Translations under genes and position numbers: made by a program
DNA from: Vanilla planifolia
Taxonomy: Eukaryota; Streptophyta; Magnoliopsida; Asparagales; Orchidaceae
Assembly: GCA_023846275.1 (NCBI GenBank)
Contig: JAIUJO010000144.1
Location: forward strand, 5,001 to 69,000
Length of the DNA stretch: 64,000 nt
Reading direction: 5' to 3'
Shown here: in pieces, positions 1-11,739 of the stretch
How positions within the stretch are numbered: the first letter of the stretch is position 1
Layout: each line of letters starts with the position of its first letter
The notes under the pieces: generated by a model
The model's input: only the letters and a program-made list of their open reading frames with translations
Told to the model about the DNA's origin: nothing
The model's database searches: none

Positions 1-1765
1 CCCAGATCTTTTATGAAGGGTTTAAGTGAAAGAATGCCTATTGGGATCCAAAAGATGGCCAATTATTACTAAACATGTTAATGTAGGACAAAACTCTGGT
101 GGAGGCTTGTAGTGGTACTGACATGCAGATTGTTCATCTAACTTGGGTATAGAAGAAAAAGACTAATCAAACCACATAATAGTTAGCTCCCTTTTAAATT
201 TCTCTAAAGATAGTTGGTGCCACTATCAAACTTCTATTAAGTAAACAAGATGATTATAGGAATTTGTAATGTCATGCCTTAAGAAGTAAAAATGGTTCAA
301 TGGTCAGCACATGACAAAAGCCCACACTGAGCATTCAATAAAGTAGATCTTAGTGGTTGTTACAAATATTCAAATAAGAACTTTAAAGGCCAAAAAGGGG
401 AAACTTTCATTGGAATGATAATTATAGATGGGTCAGTCAATCCTAAGAGATTGGAGAAACCCTTTGAAGAGTGTTATTAGGCATGAGCTTTACAAAGAGT
501 CGAGTTAAAATTCTCGAGCTGAGATGTGGCAGTTGAAGGCAATGTTAAGTTGTCTAGAGATAATGGTGGAAGCCTTATGAAGAGTTATGCTTTCATCTTA
601 ATAGGATGCATGCCATGTGATTGGAAGAGCACTACTTGTTAAGCGATTTTTTTATGCAACCAATGACCCTTGAAAATCTAGATGGCCTAGTGCTTCCACT
701 ACCGATTGTAATCTTAACTACATTAGGTCTCTGAGGTTCAGAGAATTTGAATAATGGATCATTATAGGCAAGGCAAGTTGATAAAATGGATCCATAAATT
801 TTTGAATAAGACTTGCTCTAAGGGTTGGGCATGGATGTTTTAGTCCCAAACCCATCAAATAATAGTAGATTGCTTAAGTTCCTCGAGTGATAAGAGCCAA
901 AAATGCTTGTCAACTAGAGGACAAATTAGGAGTAGCCTTTGTGAGGGCCTTCCCTTATCATTAAGCAATCAACTCAAAAGTAGTGCAAACATATAGAATC
1001 TAAGATTTTAATTAAAATAAAGCATTTTGATGGCCCTTGTGGATGCTCATGCAATACTACTTCTGCCTAGTCCTGTGAGTTAAAATGTGAAGAAATTCAA
1101 CCAAGTTTGTGTAAATGGATAGAATTACTATTACTCTCTCATGGTAGCCAAATGCGTCATCATCTAATTGATGAAGCTTATGAATGGATTAACAAGATTC
1201 CCATTGTCTCTATCAACTATCAAGTGAAAGCACAAATAATAGAATTGTCCTAGTTGAATTAATAGGGAAAAGAGACCTATTGAGCTTGCCATTAGGTTGA
1301 CTATGTGAAATGACTTAAGATGTGTAGCATATGTGGTTGTTGGTTTGCTAATAGAATGAAACGACACTAACTTAAAAGTGATTTTACTTATTTAGTGAGA
1401 TAGGGCATAGTCCATCCTTTTGGCTCAAGTTTGCATTGATGGGTAGATTTGAGCATAAGACATATTTGTGTAGGGTGTTTGGCTGGGGTGACATATTTGT
1501 TAAAGGATAATGAAGGTGTCTTAAGGTGAACTCAATAAAAACAAAAATCTCTTATGCAACAAAATGGTAAGAGCTTGTTTTATTCAGATTTTTTATATGA
1601 ATATGAACCATGAAAGCATGGCCTATCAATCTTTTAGGATTTTAGCATTTGATGTTATAGCTCTAAAAAGGTTACTAGATGGATAACTAGTTTATTTGTA
1701 GCCAAGCATTCGTAGTCATGTTGCCTTTTCACCATCAAATATCTACTTCATAATGGCATGCACCA
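1..1765 (+). pseudogene. 25S rRNA pseudogene, internal to 3' part
   Basis: This is a decayed large-subunit rRNA gene cut by the window edge. Conserved 25S blocks appear in the right order: the block around 'aactctggtggaggct' near 91, 'caaatattcaaataagaac' near 363, 'aatggatccataaattt' near 784, 'gtgaagaaattcaaccaag' near 1087, 'gaatggattaacaagattcc' near 1182, 'gtgaaatgacttaaga' near 1305 and 'ggataactagtttatttgta' near 1680. Most differences from the plant 25S sequence known to me are G/C to A/T. About 500 bases of the usual gene are missing near 290-345, and homology stops around 1,765, so the last 440 or so bases of 25S, including the sarcin-ricin loop region, are absent. It cannot make a working rRNA. 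An intergenic spacer follows, as expected for a tandem 35S unit. Confidence 0.93.
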
Positions 1766-3990
1766 TGCCTCACTTTGCCTTTGAAGATTGCATAATGAGA
1801 CAATTCCATCAAGTAAGAATGAAAGTCTCCTAATAATGCATCTTTTCCTAGCACCAGCAACCTATAGTTTTAAAAATCTTTAAAACATTACATTGTAGGA
1901 GCCACAAACCATGCACATATATTGCCTCAAAGCATGCATCAACTAGTTGTTGTACACATAAAGTGCCTTATCACTTCTTTGGTGATTTTTAGCACTTAGG
2001 ACAACTCGCACATGGATAAGATGATGCCGTTATAAGAGACTTGCCGTCTAGCTTTACAGAACGAGCACAATATGCAGTCCTTAAAGTGAAATGTGCGAAG
2101 TAATGCAACTTAAGGTGAAGTAGATGTTGGATAAAGAAATATGCATTATGGTTTGTGCATGCTTGGTTATGGCCTTAGCCACGTGTTGTTGCTTATGCAA
2201 GTGTATTAGAGCACTGGGTGTTTCATAGTAATGCATGCCAGCATGCTTGCAATTCCACGAGCACTTTTGTGGAATGCTGGCCAATCCACTGTAGGTTGCT
2301 TGTTGTAACTTTTTATTATTTTGGCAACTCAATCTTTTCACAAGTGGATAAATTGTTGCTTTATTAGGAGACTTACCTTGCTTCTTATTAGAATGGTCAC
2401 ATGTAATCTATATGAGAAATTGTGTGGGTCGATGTGGCCCATAGTGAAGCAGATGTTGGATGGTACCAAATTTACTACGGTTTGTGCATTATGAGCTACA
2501 ATCACACAGTTTGTGCATACATAACAACATCCCATGTGCATGATAGGTTAGGCTGACAAAGCATAACATCTATTCTATTTTTAACACTATGGATTGCTAG
2601 TTCATGTATAAGACGATGCCCAATTGGGGTCTTCCTACTTCAATGATGGAATCAACATAATATGCAACCCACAAGGGGTAATGTGAGTTGCACTGTAGCT
2701 CGAAGTGAAGTAAAAGTTTCATGATGGAATATGAGCTAAGGTTTATGCTTGCTTGGATACCACCTTAGCTGCATGGTACTATAGCTACACATGTGACATA
2801 GCACTTGTCGTTCTATAGCATTGTGTGCGTGTGTGATAATGAACTTGTTGCAAGCATAGTCAAAAAAAAATTTGCATGTGTGTCCACTTGTCGATGTGCA
2901 CCTAAAGACATCAATTACAAGATATTGGTAGGGTTCACTTAGTGTAACATTTTAGGTATTTGTTAGAGCAGACAGTTAATGCGTAGATAATGTGGTGCAC
3001 CATTAAAAAACTAGCCTTCCTGCCTGACAAAATTATTACAATATGCAATAGAAAGGGGCAATGTGTAGCATTATGCAGCTTATAGTGAAGTAAAAGTTGG
3101 ATAGTGCAGTATGCATAAGGTTTTACACATGTTGGGCTATGCCACTAGTCAAGTACTATAAAGAATAGTGCTTGCTACAACATTATGCATGAACCTTATA
3201 GGGCACACAAAGTAGAATTATTTTTTGATTTTTAGCATTATAATATACTTTCCCTTGTATAAGGGAAAGCTCTATTAGGATACTTTCCCTCTTGGTTGAC
3301 AAAATTATCACAATATGCAATTCACTAGAGCCAATATCCAATGCAGCATGACTCATGATGAAGCAACCTTTGGATAGTACAATATGCATAATGTTTAGCA
3401 TATGCTTAGGTGTGCCCCTAACTTTGTGCTACTATAGCTACATGCACAATAGAGCTCTTCATGTAATGTAGCCCTAGAAGTGTGTTGTTTATGCATGTAA
3501 TAGCGAGCACATGTGCGCCTTACTACAAGCAATGCATGTGACCGTTAGGGCAACCAAAGTGTATCCTCTTTGGATTTTTGACATGGCAGGCTGTATGGAT
3601 AATTAGATGTATTATTGGGAGACTTTCTTTCATTCTTGTTGGAATTATCACATTAAATAAGCAAGTGGCATTGTGTGGCATGTGTAGCATATAGTGAAGC
3701 AAAAGTTGGATGATGTATTGTGCACTAGGGTTTATACATGCTAAGCTTCATCCCTAACTATCAATGTAATCTACTATTCAAACATGTGACACTTAGTTGG
3801 CATGTGGCCTATAGCATCCTATGTGCATGGCTGGTTGGCTCCATAAAGTGTAGAGTTTTTTTAGTTTTCGTGGTGTAGTTTACTGGTGCATCCGTTGAGT
3901 TATGCTCTATTGGGAGACTTTTCATTATATGTATTTGAAGTGCTACTAGTTGGCATTACCATGTGTGCTTGGTAATGTTTCTACCATCCA
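1766..3990 (+). repeat. rDNA intergenic spacer subrepeats (left)
   Basis: Degenerate tandem units of about 260-380 bases fill this stretch. Each unit carries, in order, a block like 'acatggataagatgatgcc', 'gagacttacctt', 'aattatcacaatatgcaat', 'gtgaagcaaaagttggatg', 'atgcattagggtttgtgca' and 'tagctacatgcacaatag'. The first block recurs near 2011, 2341, 2603, 2981, 3253, 3591 and 3891. The position between 25S and 18S identifies the array as intergenic spacer subrepeats. The same family recurs on the + strand at 23,736-25,690 and on the - strand at 37,860-38,660. Positions 1,766 to about 1,950 are a transition without clear homology. The short ORFs here are chance. Confidence 0.8.
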
Positions 3991-5121
3991 TGCTTCTACC
4001 CTTCATGGTGTGATGTGTGTTGGTGTTTCCTGTCCTTTGTGGTGGCTTTCTTAGTGTGTGAATTTTTGTTATGACAACACAACTCTTTTTGACCATTTTC
4101 AACTCTTAGGACTACTAATGCAAGATTAAGGAGCCTCTCTAATATGGACTTTACAGGGTACAATGTGAAATTGTCACACCATGCTTACCTCTCTCACGTG
4201 GTGTTGGTTGCACTTAAATATGTGTTGGTTAAGGGTGTTATTGTCCCTACAAGGTGCGACGTGGATTTTCAAGTCTAGCCCATGTGCTGTGTCTTCTTAT
4301 GCTTGCGACATGAGGTGCTTGACAAATGTGAGTAGTTAGTTGTGGAATCATAACTTTTTAATCAATTAACATGGTCATTATTGGTGGTTGGCCAAGATTT
4401 GAGCATGTAGTTCACTTGCTTTCTTGTCATGGATCTTTGACACAATATTTGGTAATTAGATGAGCCATGCTCAACATCTTTGATTTGGAAGGGGTAATAA
4501 TATTTAGCCATTTAAATGGCTATTTAATCAATGAATCCTATTATGCATTTTTGCTATGCCTATGCCATTTTTGTAGGGCTTGCTTCTTTTTGAGCCATGT
4601 GGGTGATAGATAAGGTCTTCATGCTTAATTAGACCTTTGGTCTTTTTTGTTTATCTTTGAAGCTTTACATTCTAATGGGATCAGATTGTCTGAGATTACT
4701 TTAGAGATAGAGATGGTTTTTGTGTTGTTTCTTCTTATAACTTGGCAACCTCTTTTTGTTGTTAGTCACTACTTGTAAGGCTTTTTCAAATAAACAAACC
4801 TTCTTAAAGAAGTTCATATGTTGCTTCCTTTTTCAATCAAATTCCTTAGTTCAATTAAATTATTTTATTTGATGCCACACTTCTAGTTTTCTAGAGCCCT
4901 TAGTGTTCTACAATGCTATTGAACATGTGATGATTCGTACTGTCTAGTTACACATTTTTTGAAATTGCTAATTTTGATCTTCATCCCTTGTCATGGATAG
5001 TTGTTGTTGATGAAAACCATTGTTGAAAGGCAATGCGTTGGAACTTGAGGGATGGCATCCTGAATTAGGAGCTTTTGTTCTTGCATTGTGGAGCATCTCC
5101 AAAATGACAAATGTGCATTGC
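3991..5121 (+). other. Probable rDNA 5' external transcribed spacer (left)
   Basis: This is non-repetitive sequence between the spacer subrepeats and the 18S start. It has no ORF or gene homology. Its identity rests on position and on a match with the inverted relic: the block 'gtgaaattgtcacac' near 4,167, about 950 bases before 18S, has an inverted counterpart near 37,770-37,790, about 1,020 bases before the other 18S copy. I could not locate a convincing RNA polymerase I start site. Confidence 0.6.
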
Positions 5122-6088
5122 TACACCATTGATCCTTCTATGAATGGCTAACTAAATTAGTTATAGTTTGTTTAATTTTACATGCAACTTGAATAACTAT
5201 AATAATGCTAAAGCTAATACATGCACCTAACATTAATTTTAGAAGGGATTCCTTTATTAGGATAATGGTTCATGTAGGCTTTTGTCCTTTTCCTTAATGA
5301 ATCATGATAACTTTTCAAATCAGATGGCCTTTCTACTGGTGATGCATCACTTTTACTTTTTAATCAACTTTTGTTGTAGGAATAAGGCCTACTATGGCGG
5401 TGACTAATGATGGAGAATTAGTGTTTGACTCTGGAGAGGGACCCTACGAGAAATCTACCACATCAAAAAAGACAATAGTTGCACCAATTACATAATCCTA
5501 ACATGGTGAGGAAACAATAAATAAAAGTAACAATAAACCATATGAGTCTAGTAATTGGAATGAGTAGAATCTCAATCTCTTAATAAGGATCCATTGGAGA
5601 GTAATTTTTGTGCGAGTAGACACCTTTTGGAGGCACAGCAAGCCTAGATCATTTTTTCAATGATGTAATTTGGCTCTAGCTAGCTATGTCATGCCCTTGA
5701 CATCATTACTTTGAAGAAATTAGAGTGCTCAATGCAAACTCTCCCTCTAGATACATTCGAATGAGATAACATCATAGAATTTTTATCTCATTTTGTTGTC
5801 CTTTGAGGTTAGAGTAATGATTAAGATGGACAATTATGGGCATTAATATTTCATAGTTAGAGGTAAAATTCTTAGATTTAGGCAAGATCATCAATTACAA
5901 AAATATTTTCCAAGGATGCTTTCATTAATTTTTAATAATGGCTAGGTGCTCGAAGATGATCCTCATAGTTGCAACCATAAATAATGTCGACCAACTAATG
6001 GTGGATATTGCTCTTTGTATTATATCAGTACTATATGAGAAATAAAAGTTTTTGGGTTCTTTGAAAAAGAAATGGTTCAAGCGTACAT
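5122..6088 (+). pseudogene. 18S rRNA pseudogene, 5' part
   Basis: Small-subunit rRNA blocks run in order. The start resembles 'tacctggttgatcct' (here 'tacaccattgatcct'). It is followed by 'agttatagtttgtttaa', 'aatgctaaagctaatacatg', 'tggcggtgactaatgatgg', 'gtctagtaattggaatgag', 'ctttgaagaaattagagtgc', 'taaaattcttagattta' and 'aaagtttttgggttc'. About 80 bases after the start and about 100 bases in the 530-loop/V4 area are missing. Nearly all other changes are G/C to A/T, as expected for a silenced, methylated copy. The gene breaks near 6,088, just after the segment matching 'gtatggtcgcaagg', and resumes at 22,370. The intervening DNA is LINE sequence in the opposite orientation. Confidence 0.95.
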
Positions 6089-9000
6089 CATACTCCCTTT
6101 AATGATGTTCAAAAATAAAATAAGAAAAAAATGTTGAAGCAATTTGGGAAGGGGCTTTCCCTAATCCCTAACAAACTCATACAAGGGTGTGTGACGTGCC
6201 ATCAAGTCTATAGCATTATTTCCTTGGTGCATTATATGGGATAGTTTTAAGGACTACATGCCTTAAACTTATGTAAGATTGGTACCTCTATTGGTCATTG
6301 ATAAAAGCAACTAGTTACTACAATAATTGTTAATTTAGAGTCTGACTAGTTCAATGCTTCCTTGACATTTGGAAGTAGAATTTTGAGATGTTCCATGCTA
6401 CATTAATGGAAAAAGTTTCCAAGCAAAAACTAAACCTAAAACCTAATTTTTAACTACAATAGTAATAGGTCTGCCAATGCCATCTCAAATAGCAATACCA
6501 ATTCTAGTATTGCAATCATCTTACACAGCTATGTATTAATTGAGTTTTAAATGGTCTCATTAGAATAAGAGGTAACAAGTAGATCACCAAGGCCAAAAGA
6601 GCTCCCACTAGATGCGATATGATTGTTGAAAAAAACTGTAACAACAAATCATATATTTCTTTGATGTGTTCCTAAATTGAGAGCCTTCTCTATATTTGCT
6701 TCTAGATTTCTATTTATCCATAGATTAAAATGACATGAAAGTAAAAAAATTTGCTATATGAGATGTAGTAACCATCTGCATATTTGTAGACATCTAATTA
6801 TGAAGGTTGTTTAATAATGTAAGGTCACTACTGTTCACATCACCATACAAGAAATTCTTATTGGTGAAGTTGTAGGATAATAATTCTTTTACACTATGAT
6901 GCTCTCATAAACAATGTTGCACATCTTTAGTCACATTAAAACCCCAAAAAAAATCTTTGGCATCTCAATCCCTCATGAATGAAGACAAGAATGAAGGAGC
7001 AAATTTAATAGTAATCTCCACAACAATATGTTAAGCCTTATGCTACACTTCCACTTCCCATACCGACACAAGCTCCTTTCCAGTAGAATTCTAGCATGTA
7101 TACATACTACTATAGATAATCTTTGAGTCTAGCATCATATCCTCATTCAATGTGAAGACCAACAAATCACTTCCATTTAATTTAATTTATGGTAAATGTG
7201 GTAATTGAGCTACCAAATTATGTGGCAATAAGTTTTGTAACTTACTGTGATCCCACACATCATGCTCCATAACTAGATCTGCAATATGTATTGAATGATG
7301 TACTTCCAAGTTAAGGTTTGATGACCATTAGGTAATAGGAAGGATTCCATGCCAATTGGCTGAAGAAAATAAAATAGAATTACCCACAACAATCCTCTAA
7401 ACCATATTATTTATTATCAAAGTGCTTGTAATATTGAGTAACTTATATGTATCAAAGGAACCACATGGCATATAGATAATATTTTTTGTTAAGAAGTGCT
7501 TACAACTAATGGACTAAGCCCATAAGAAATATTCTCAAGACATCACCCCCTATACTGTTTTGCAATCAATGGTAATTGTCTAGTCGACAAACTGTGAACT
7601 CTAAGTCCGTTATATTCCTTAGGAAGAGTTACCATTTCCTAGTAAGTATAATGTATTATGTTGCTAGCATTTAAACTAATCTATAGTTAATGTCATAACA
7701 ATTTCTTGAACTCCATAAAAGTACTACTTGAGATTAAAGCATGGGCAAAATAGCACATAGAAATAGTAGCTAACATAGAGTTGATCTTGACAATACGACT
7801 TACCATGCACAATGACTTGATCATCCATCTTGAACATAGGTTTCAGCATGATTAATAATAAAATTGACTTTTTTCTATAGTTTAGTTGATGCAATTAGTA
7901 TGCCTAGATATTTCAATAGAACAACTTAATGCACATGTAATTTTTCAACAATCATCTTCCTTCACTTGCATTTCATCCCCTTATTAGATAATACTTTAGA
8001 TTTGTTAAGATTTATTACCTGACTTGAGCAATGCCCATACTACTCCCCAATATCCAAGATGGGTATCGAGTGACAAAGGTTGTAGGCATATACATCATGT
8101 TGTCACCAAGATTATGAAGGTGTGTAATGATATAGAAGAAGGATGGCCAATCATGACTCCAATTAAGGCAACATTATCAAACAGTTACTAATGAGGCCAA
8201 TTATGACTCCTTAAAAGTAACTAGTTCCTTTGTAATATTATATTGATGAACCAGCTTAGGACTAGTAACAAAAATTGTGGTAACTTACTTTCTAAATGAT
8301 GTAATTGTGGGTAATGGTGTTAAATTGCTTAGGTTTGGGTGCTGCTTGAACTTTAGGAAGGACAATGATAAGCATTTGATTTTAATATTTGCAAAGCAAT
8401 CTTTAAATAATTTTTTCACTACTTTAATATTGTACATCTGTGTGATTTTTCAATAATCGTGCACATACTAGTAGGCATGCCATCTATGCCAAGTGATTTT
8501 TTTTCTTTTGATGGATATCACCACATTTTTTATGTCATTGTCTCTAATTTGAGCCACAAGTGTGACTTCTTGTTCATTATTAATACTTCTAAAAGGCAAG
8601 AAAGATAGACGAAGCTCATATTGCTCATGACTACATTACTTGTTTAAAACTACAAGCTTTTGCCTTTAGTCTTAGTTGGGGGAGAGATCAATTCCACATT
8701 ATCATTTTTCAGTTGTTCGATATAATTAATTTTGAACGTAGAAGGAGCCACTACCTAGAAAAGCATTTGTGTTCCAATAACTAAGGGTGGCCCATTGAAT
8801 CTTAATACATTTCCACCACCATGCTTCCTCTAAAGCCACAACATTATGATAAGGAGCAATATGTTATACCAAAAGATCATGTTCTAGCATGTTTAATCCA
8901 TTTGTAAATTCCTTATGTTGAACATAGATTTCTTGTTCCAACTTGCAAGGATTACTAAATATATTACCAAGTTTAGCTGTGCTCTATTTCTTTAAAGCTG

Positions 9001-11720
9001 ACAAAGCTCTACTAAATTTAATGGAAAGAGCATCAATATAGATTGCTCTAACTGTCCTTTTTTAAGCGACACATACCACTTTAGTTGATTGTTGAAAGGA
9101 TAACAAGATATTTTAAAACTAGGTTCGTTTATTAGTTTTGCTCAATGATAATTTTCTAAAATTTATAAACAATGGCTAGTGTAGTTCATTATGATGTGTG
9201 AAAGATGAGTGATAGGAACACTTGGTAAGGCTTGCATAACATCAATATTCATGAATGTTTTGTCTAATCTTTCATATATGAGGGAGTTCCCCTCCCTAGG
9301 ATTGTACCAAGTAAACTTGTTCTCAAAAAGTACCAAGTTAGTCAAATATAAATCATGAATAAACTTGTAGAATTCATACAGAGCTTCCCCACTAGTTAAA
9401 TTTCACCTTTTTACCTCTTCCTTTGCAAGCTAGGCATTGAAGTCTCTTGCAACAACATGTTGACCACCAAGCTTTAAAAAAACTCTAATTTTGTCTCAGG
9501 TTTCTTGTTTTTTTATGGTCTTTTCATGCATACACAACAAAACATTGCCAAATCTTATTATTGCAAGAACTCACTTGAATAGTAACTACCTCTAAGGTGT
9601 AACCCACAACCTCAAGCTTGACCTAATCCCCTAGTAATAATATAATGCCCCAGGATAACCCAGTTGAAGGTTGCATAAAGAAGTTCAAGTTTTTGTGAAA
9701 ACGCTGATGTATCGATTAATGATTAAAGGTCTCCGCATGGGTTTCGCACAATGCAACTACAAATACACTATTCTCCCTTACTAAATATAGTAAGAGATTT
9801 TCTACTCTAATCAAACTTATGTTCTAAACTGGAAAAGAACTCATGGTTTAATAGTAAAATACATTGCCCCTAGGAATAATGGAGCACTTTCTATGCATTT
9901 GATCCATTACAAATCTACATTTTATAGATGCAACAATTCAACAACAACTCATATAACTCAAACAATTCACGAGAATACTCACACAATTTGGAAATAGTAA
10001 GCCTTCCCAAGCAAGTTTTAGAAGTTCATAGTCACCAAAATATTAAACAAATTAAAAATGTGCACTACATCTATAAAAACGATACCCTATAACCTATACG
10101 ACAAACACAATGATGAAGTTATGAATTGCAATGCATTTGTTATAATGGCCACACACACACCCATAGTAAAAAATGTAGCTCACAAATTGGCTTTACATTT
10201 AAGTTACACCTATAAGGCTTGCTAGAGTGACCAATCCTCCATTTTTCTTTAATAAACTTAGAAATTTAGAACTAATTATATGTGGGCATAATTCTTATAT
10301 ATTCATAGCTACCTTTATTCAACTAACTTATTACCAAGCATTCTAAATCCAATTCTAAAATAGAAGTTAAATTCCCATACCCTACCATGTTGTGCCAATT
10401 AAAAGAATAATTTTCTTCCCACCATACATACTTAGAGTATAAATATAACAATTTGTCAATGCCAACCTAGCAATAATCATGATATATAGTCACCAGATTA
10501 CCCTTTGTAAACTTATTCTATGTATAAGAAATAAGTTCTGCTCACCTCTACCCCAGTTCTAACTACTGCTTGACATTTAGTCCCTTATGCCTATGTAAAA
10601 TTTATTTGTTGTTATCCCATATTTTTTTTTCTAAGTGATTGATCCAAACAATACTAAATTAAACCTCCCAACACCTAAAGTTTAGTAGACATAAACATAC
10701 ATTACTTGATGAACACACCCTATAGTAGCTACACATGTAAAGTAGCGTCTTCTAAGTGGTAACTTCAACATGCTTTGACCAATGCCTCCACCACCAATAT
10801 GCATCCATATCCCTTATAATAGACATCCTTCCATGGAAAGTGATATTTGCAATAATTAGAATTATGAAACTCTAAGGGCATGTTAGAAATTTTTCTTAAA
10901 ATGTACAATAGAGTATAAAGTCTAAATAAAGCCTCAAAAGGGTACCATAGGAATTTCTCTTGCTCTCTATTACGTGTTTGGGCGAGTGCCTAATCCTAAT
11001 AGAGAAGGAATTTAAAAAACTTATTTTAACCATATCCATTACACAAACAATCATGCACCATAGCTTGATCCATAACTAGCATAATATAACCCAAACAAGT
11101 TCTCAAATGAATCCAAATTCTGTGACATATTAGCTCTATGCAAGCAACATCCATGTAGCAAAATAAAAAACCTCTATGTCCTTACCCACTGCATCCATAA
11201 TACACATTATCCTCATGAAGGTAAAGCCATGAACAATCCTAATGTTTCTTTTCAGGTGTTCCTTGCAACAGTAAAGCTGTATGGTCATCTTCTAAATTTC
11301 ATAGAGATGTGAAGCTTCTAAATAATGCTCTGGCCAAATCTAGTTTTCTGTTGTCTTACCACTCTTTTCTATGTTTTGATTTGCCAAATTACTAAAGGGC
11401 ACCCCCTCACTTTATTCATTTTTTTTTCAATTTCTTAAGGAAACTTATTTTTTCATGCTTTTCCTTTCTCTTAGACTCTTTGCTTGACCACTTTAACAGA
11501 TGAACTTGAAATGTGTGAGAGTTCCATCTGTTTCTCAAACAATATATCTAAGTATGTTCAAAATTGGCATGGCCTTGCTCCACTTCCTTATTACTTGATG
11601 TACTACAAATTTTAATTGGAAATAGGATGGGCCTCTCTTTGACATTTTTCATTTTTACCCATTTATCAGTCATTATTCCTCTATAGTGCCCTTCCTTCAT
11701 AGTGCAAGACATCAATTAAA
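6089..11720 (-). mobile_element. LINE (L1-type non-LTR retrotransposon) copy A, decayed
   Basis: The element lies on the - strand, its 3' end against 18S at about 6,088 and its 5' side near 11,720. Read from 5' to 3' it has a long region without recognisable protein, an apurinic-type endonuclease (about 9,790 to 9,163), a linker and reverse transcriptase (about 8,580 to 7,700), and a tail with zinc-ribbon and RNase H remains (to about 6,430). The 5' region 9,840-11,700 aligns by eye with 13,130-15,050 in copy B: both contain the motifs 'acattgcccctag' and 'gagtgaccaatc' and a block ending 'ttttcttccca'. Many stops and indels make it inactive. Its exact 5' end is not visible, because it runs directly into copy B. 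Confidence 0.85.
6430..9790 (-). pseudogene. LINE A ORF2 relic (endonuclease, reverse transcriptase, RNase H)
   Basis: This is the remains of the protein that nicks target DNA and copies the element RNA. The endonuclease starts near 9,790 with the LCETHAETFNH-like catalytic 'ETH' block. Its C-terminal part at 9,345-9,163 reads FTWYNPREGNSLIYERLDK followed by a THLSHI stretch, typical of plant L1 endonucleases. The linker at about 8,580-8,440 includes RDNDIKNVVISIKRKK. RT fingers near 8,400 read MLIIVLPKVQAAPKPKQF, a form of the usual 'ITLIPKV' motif. The block LNKSKVLSNKGMKCK near 7,960 follows the catalytic YxDD region. A GLRVHSL block near 7,600 matches the conserved 'GGLGVRSL' motif ahead of the zinc domain. 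Frames shift repeatedly, so no enzyme can be made. Domain limits are approximate. Confidence 0.85.
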
Positions 11721-11739
11721 CATAATTTCAAGTCATAGT

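Noticed and set aside
1766..3990. Spacer repeats as a CRISPR array
   Set aside because: The units are long, degenerate and contiguous without unique spacers, and the DNA is from a plant nucleus.
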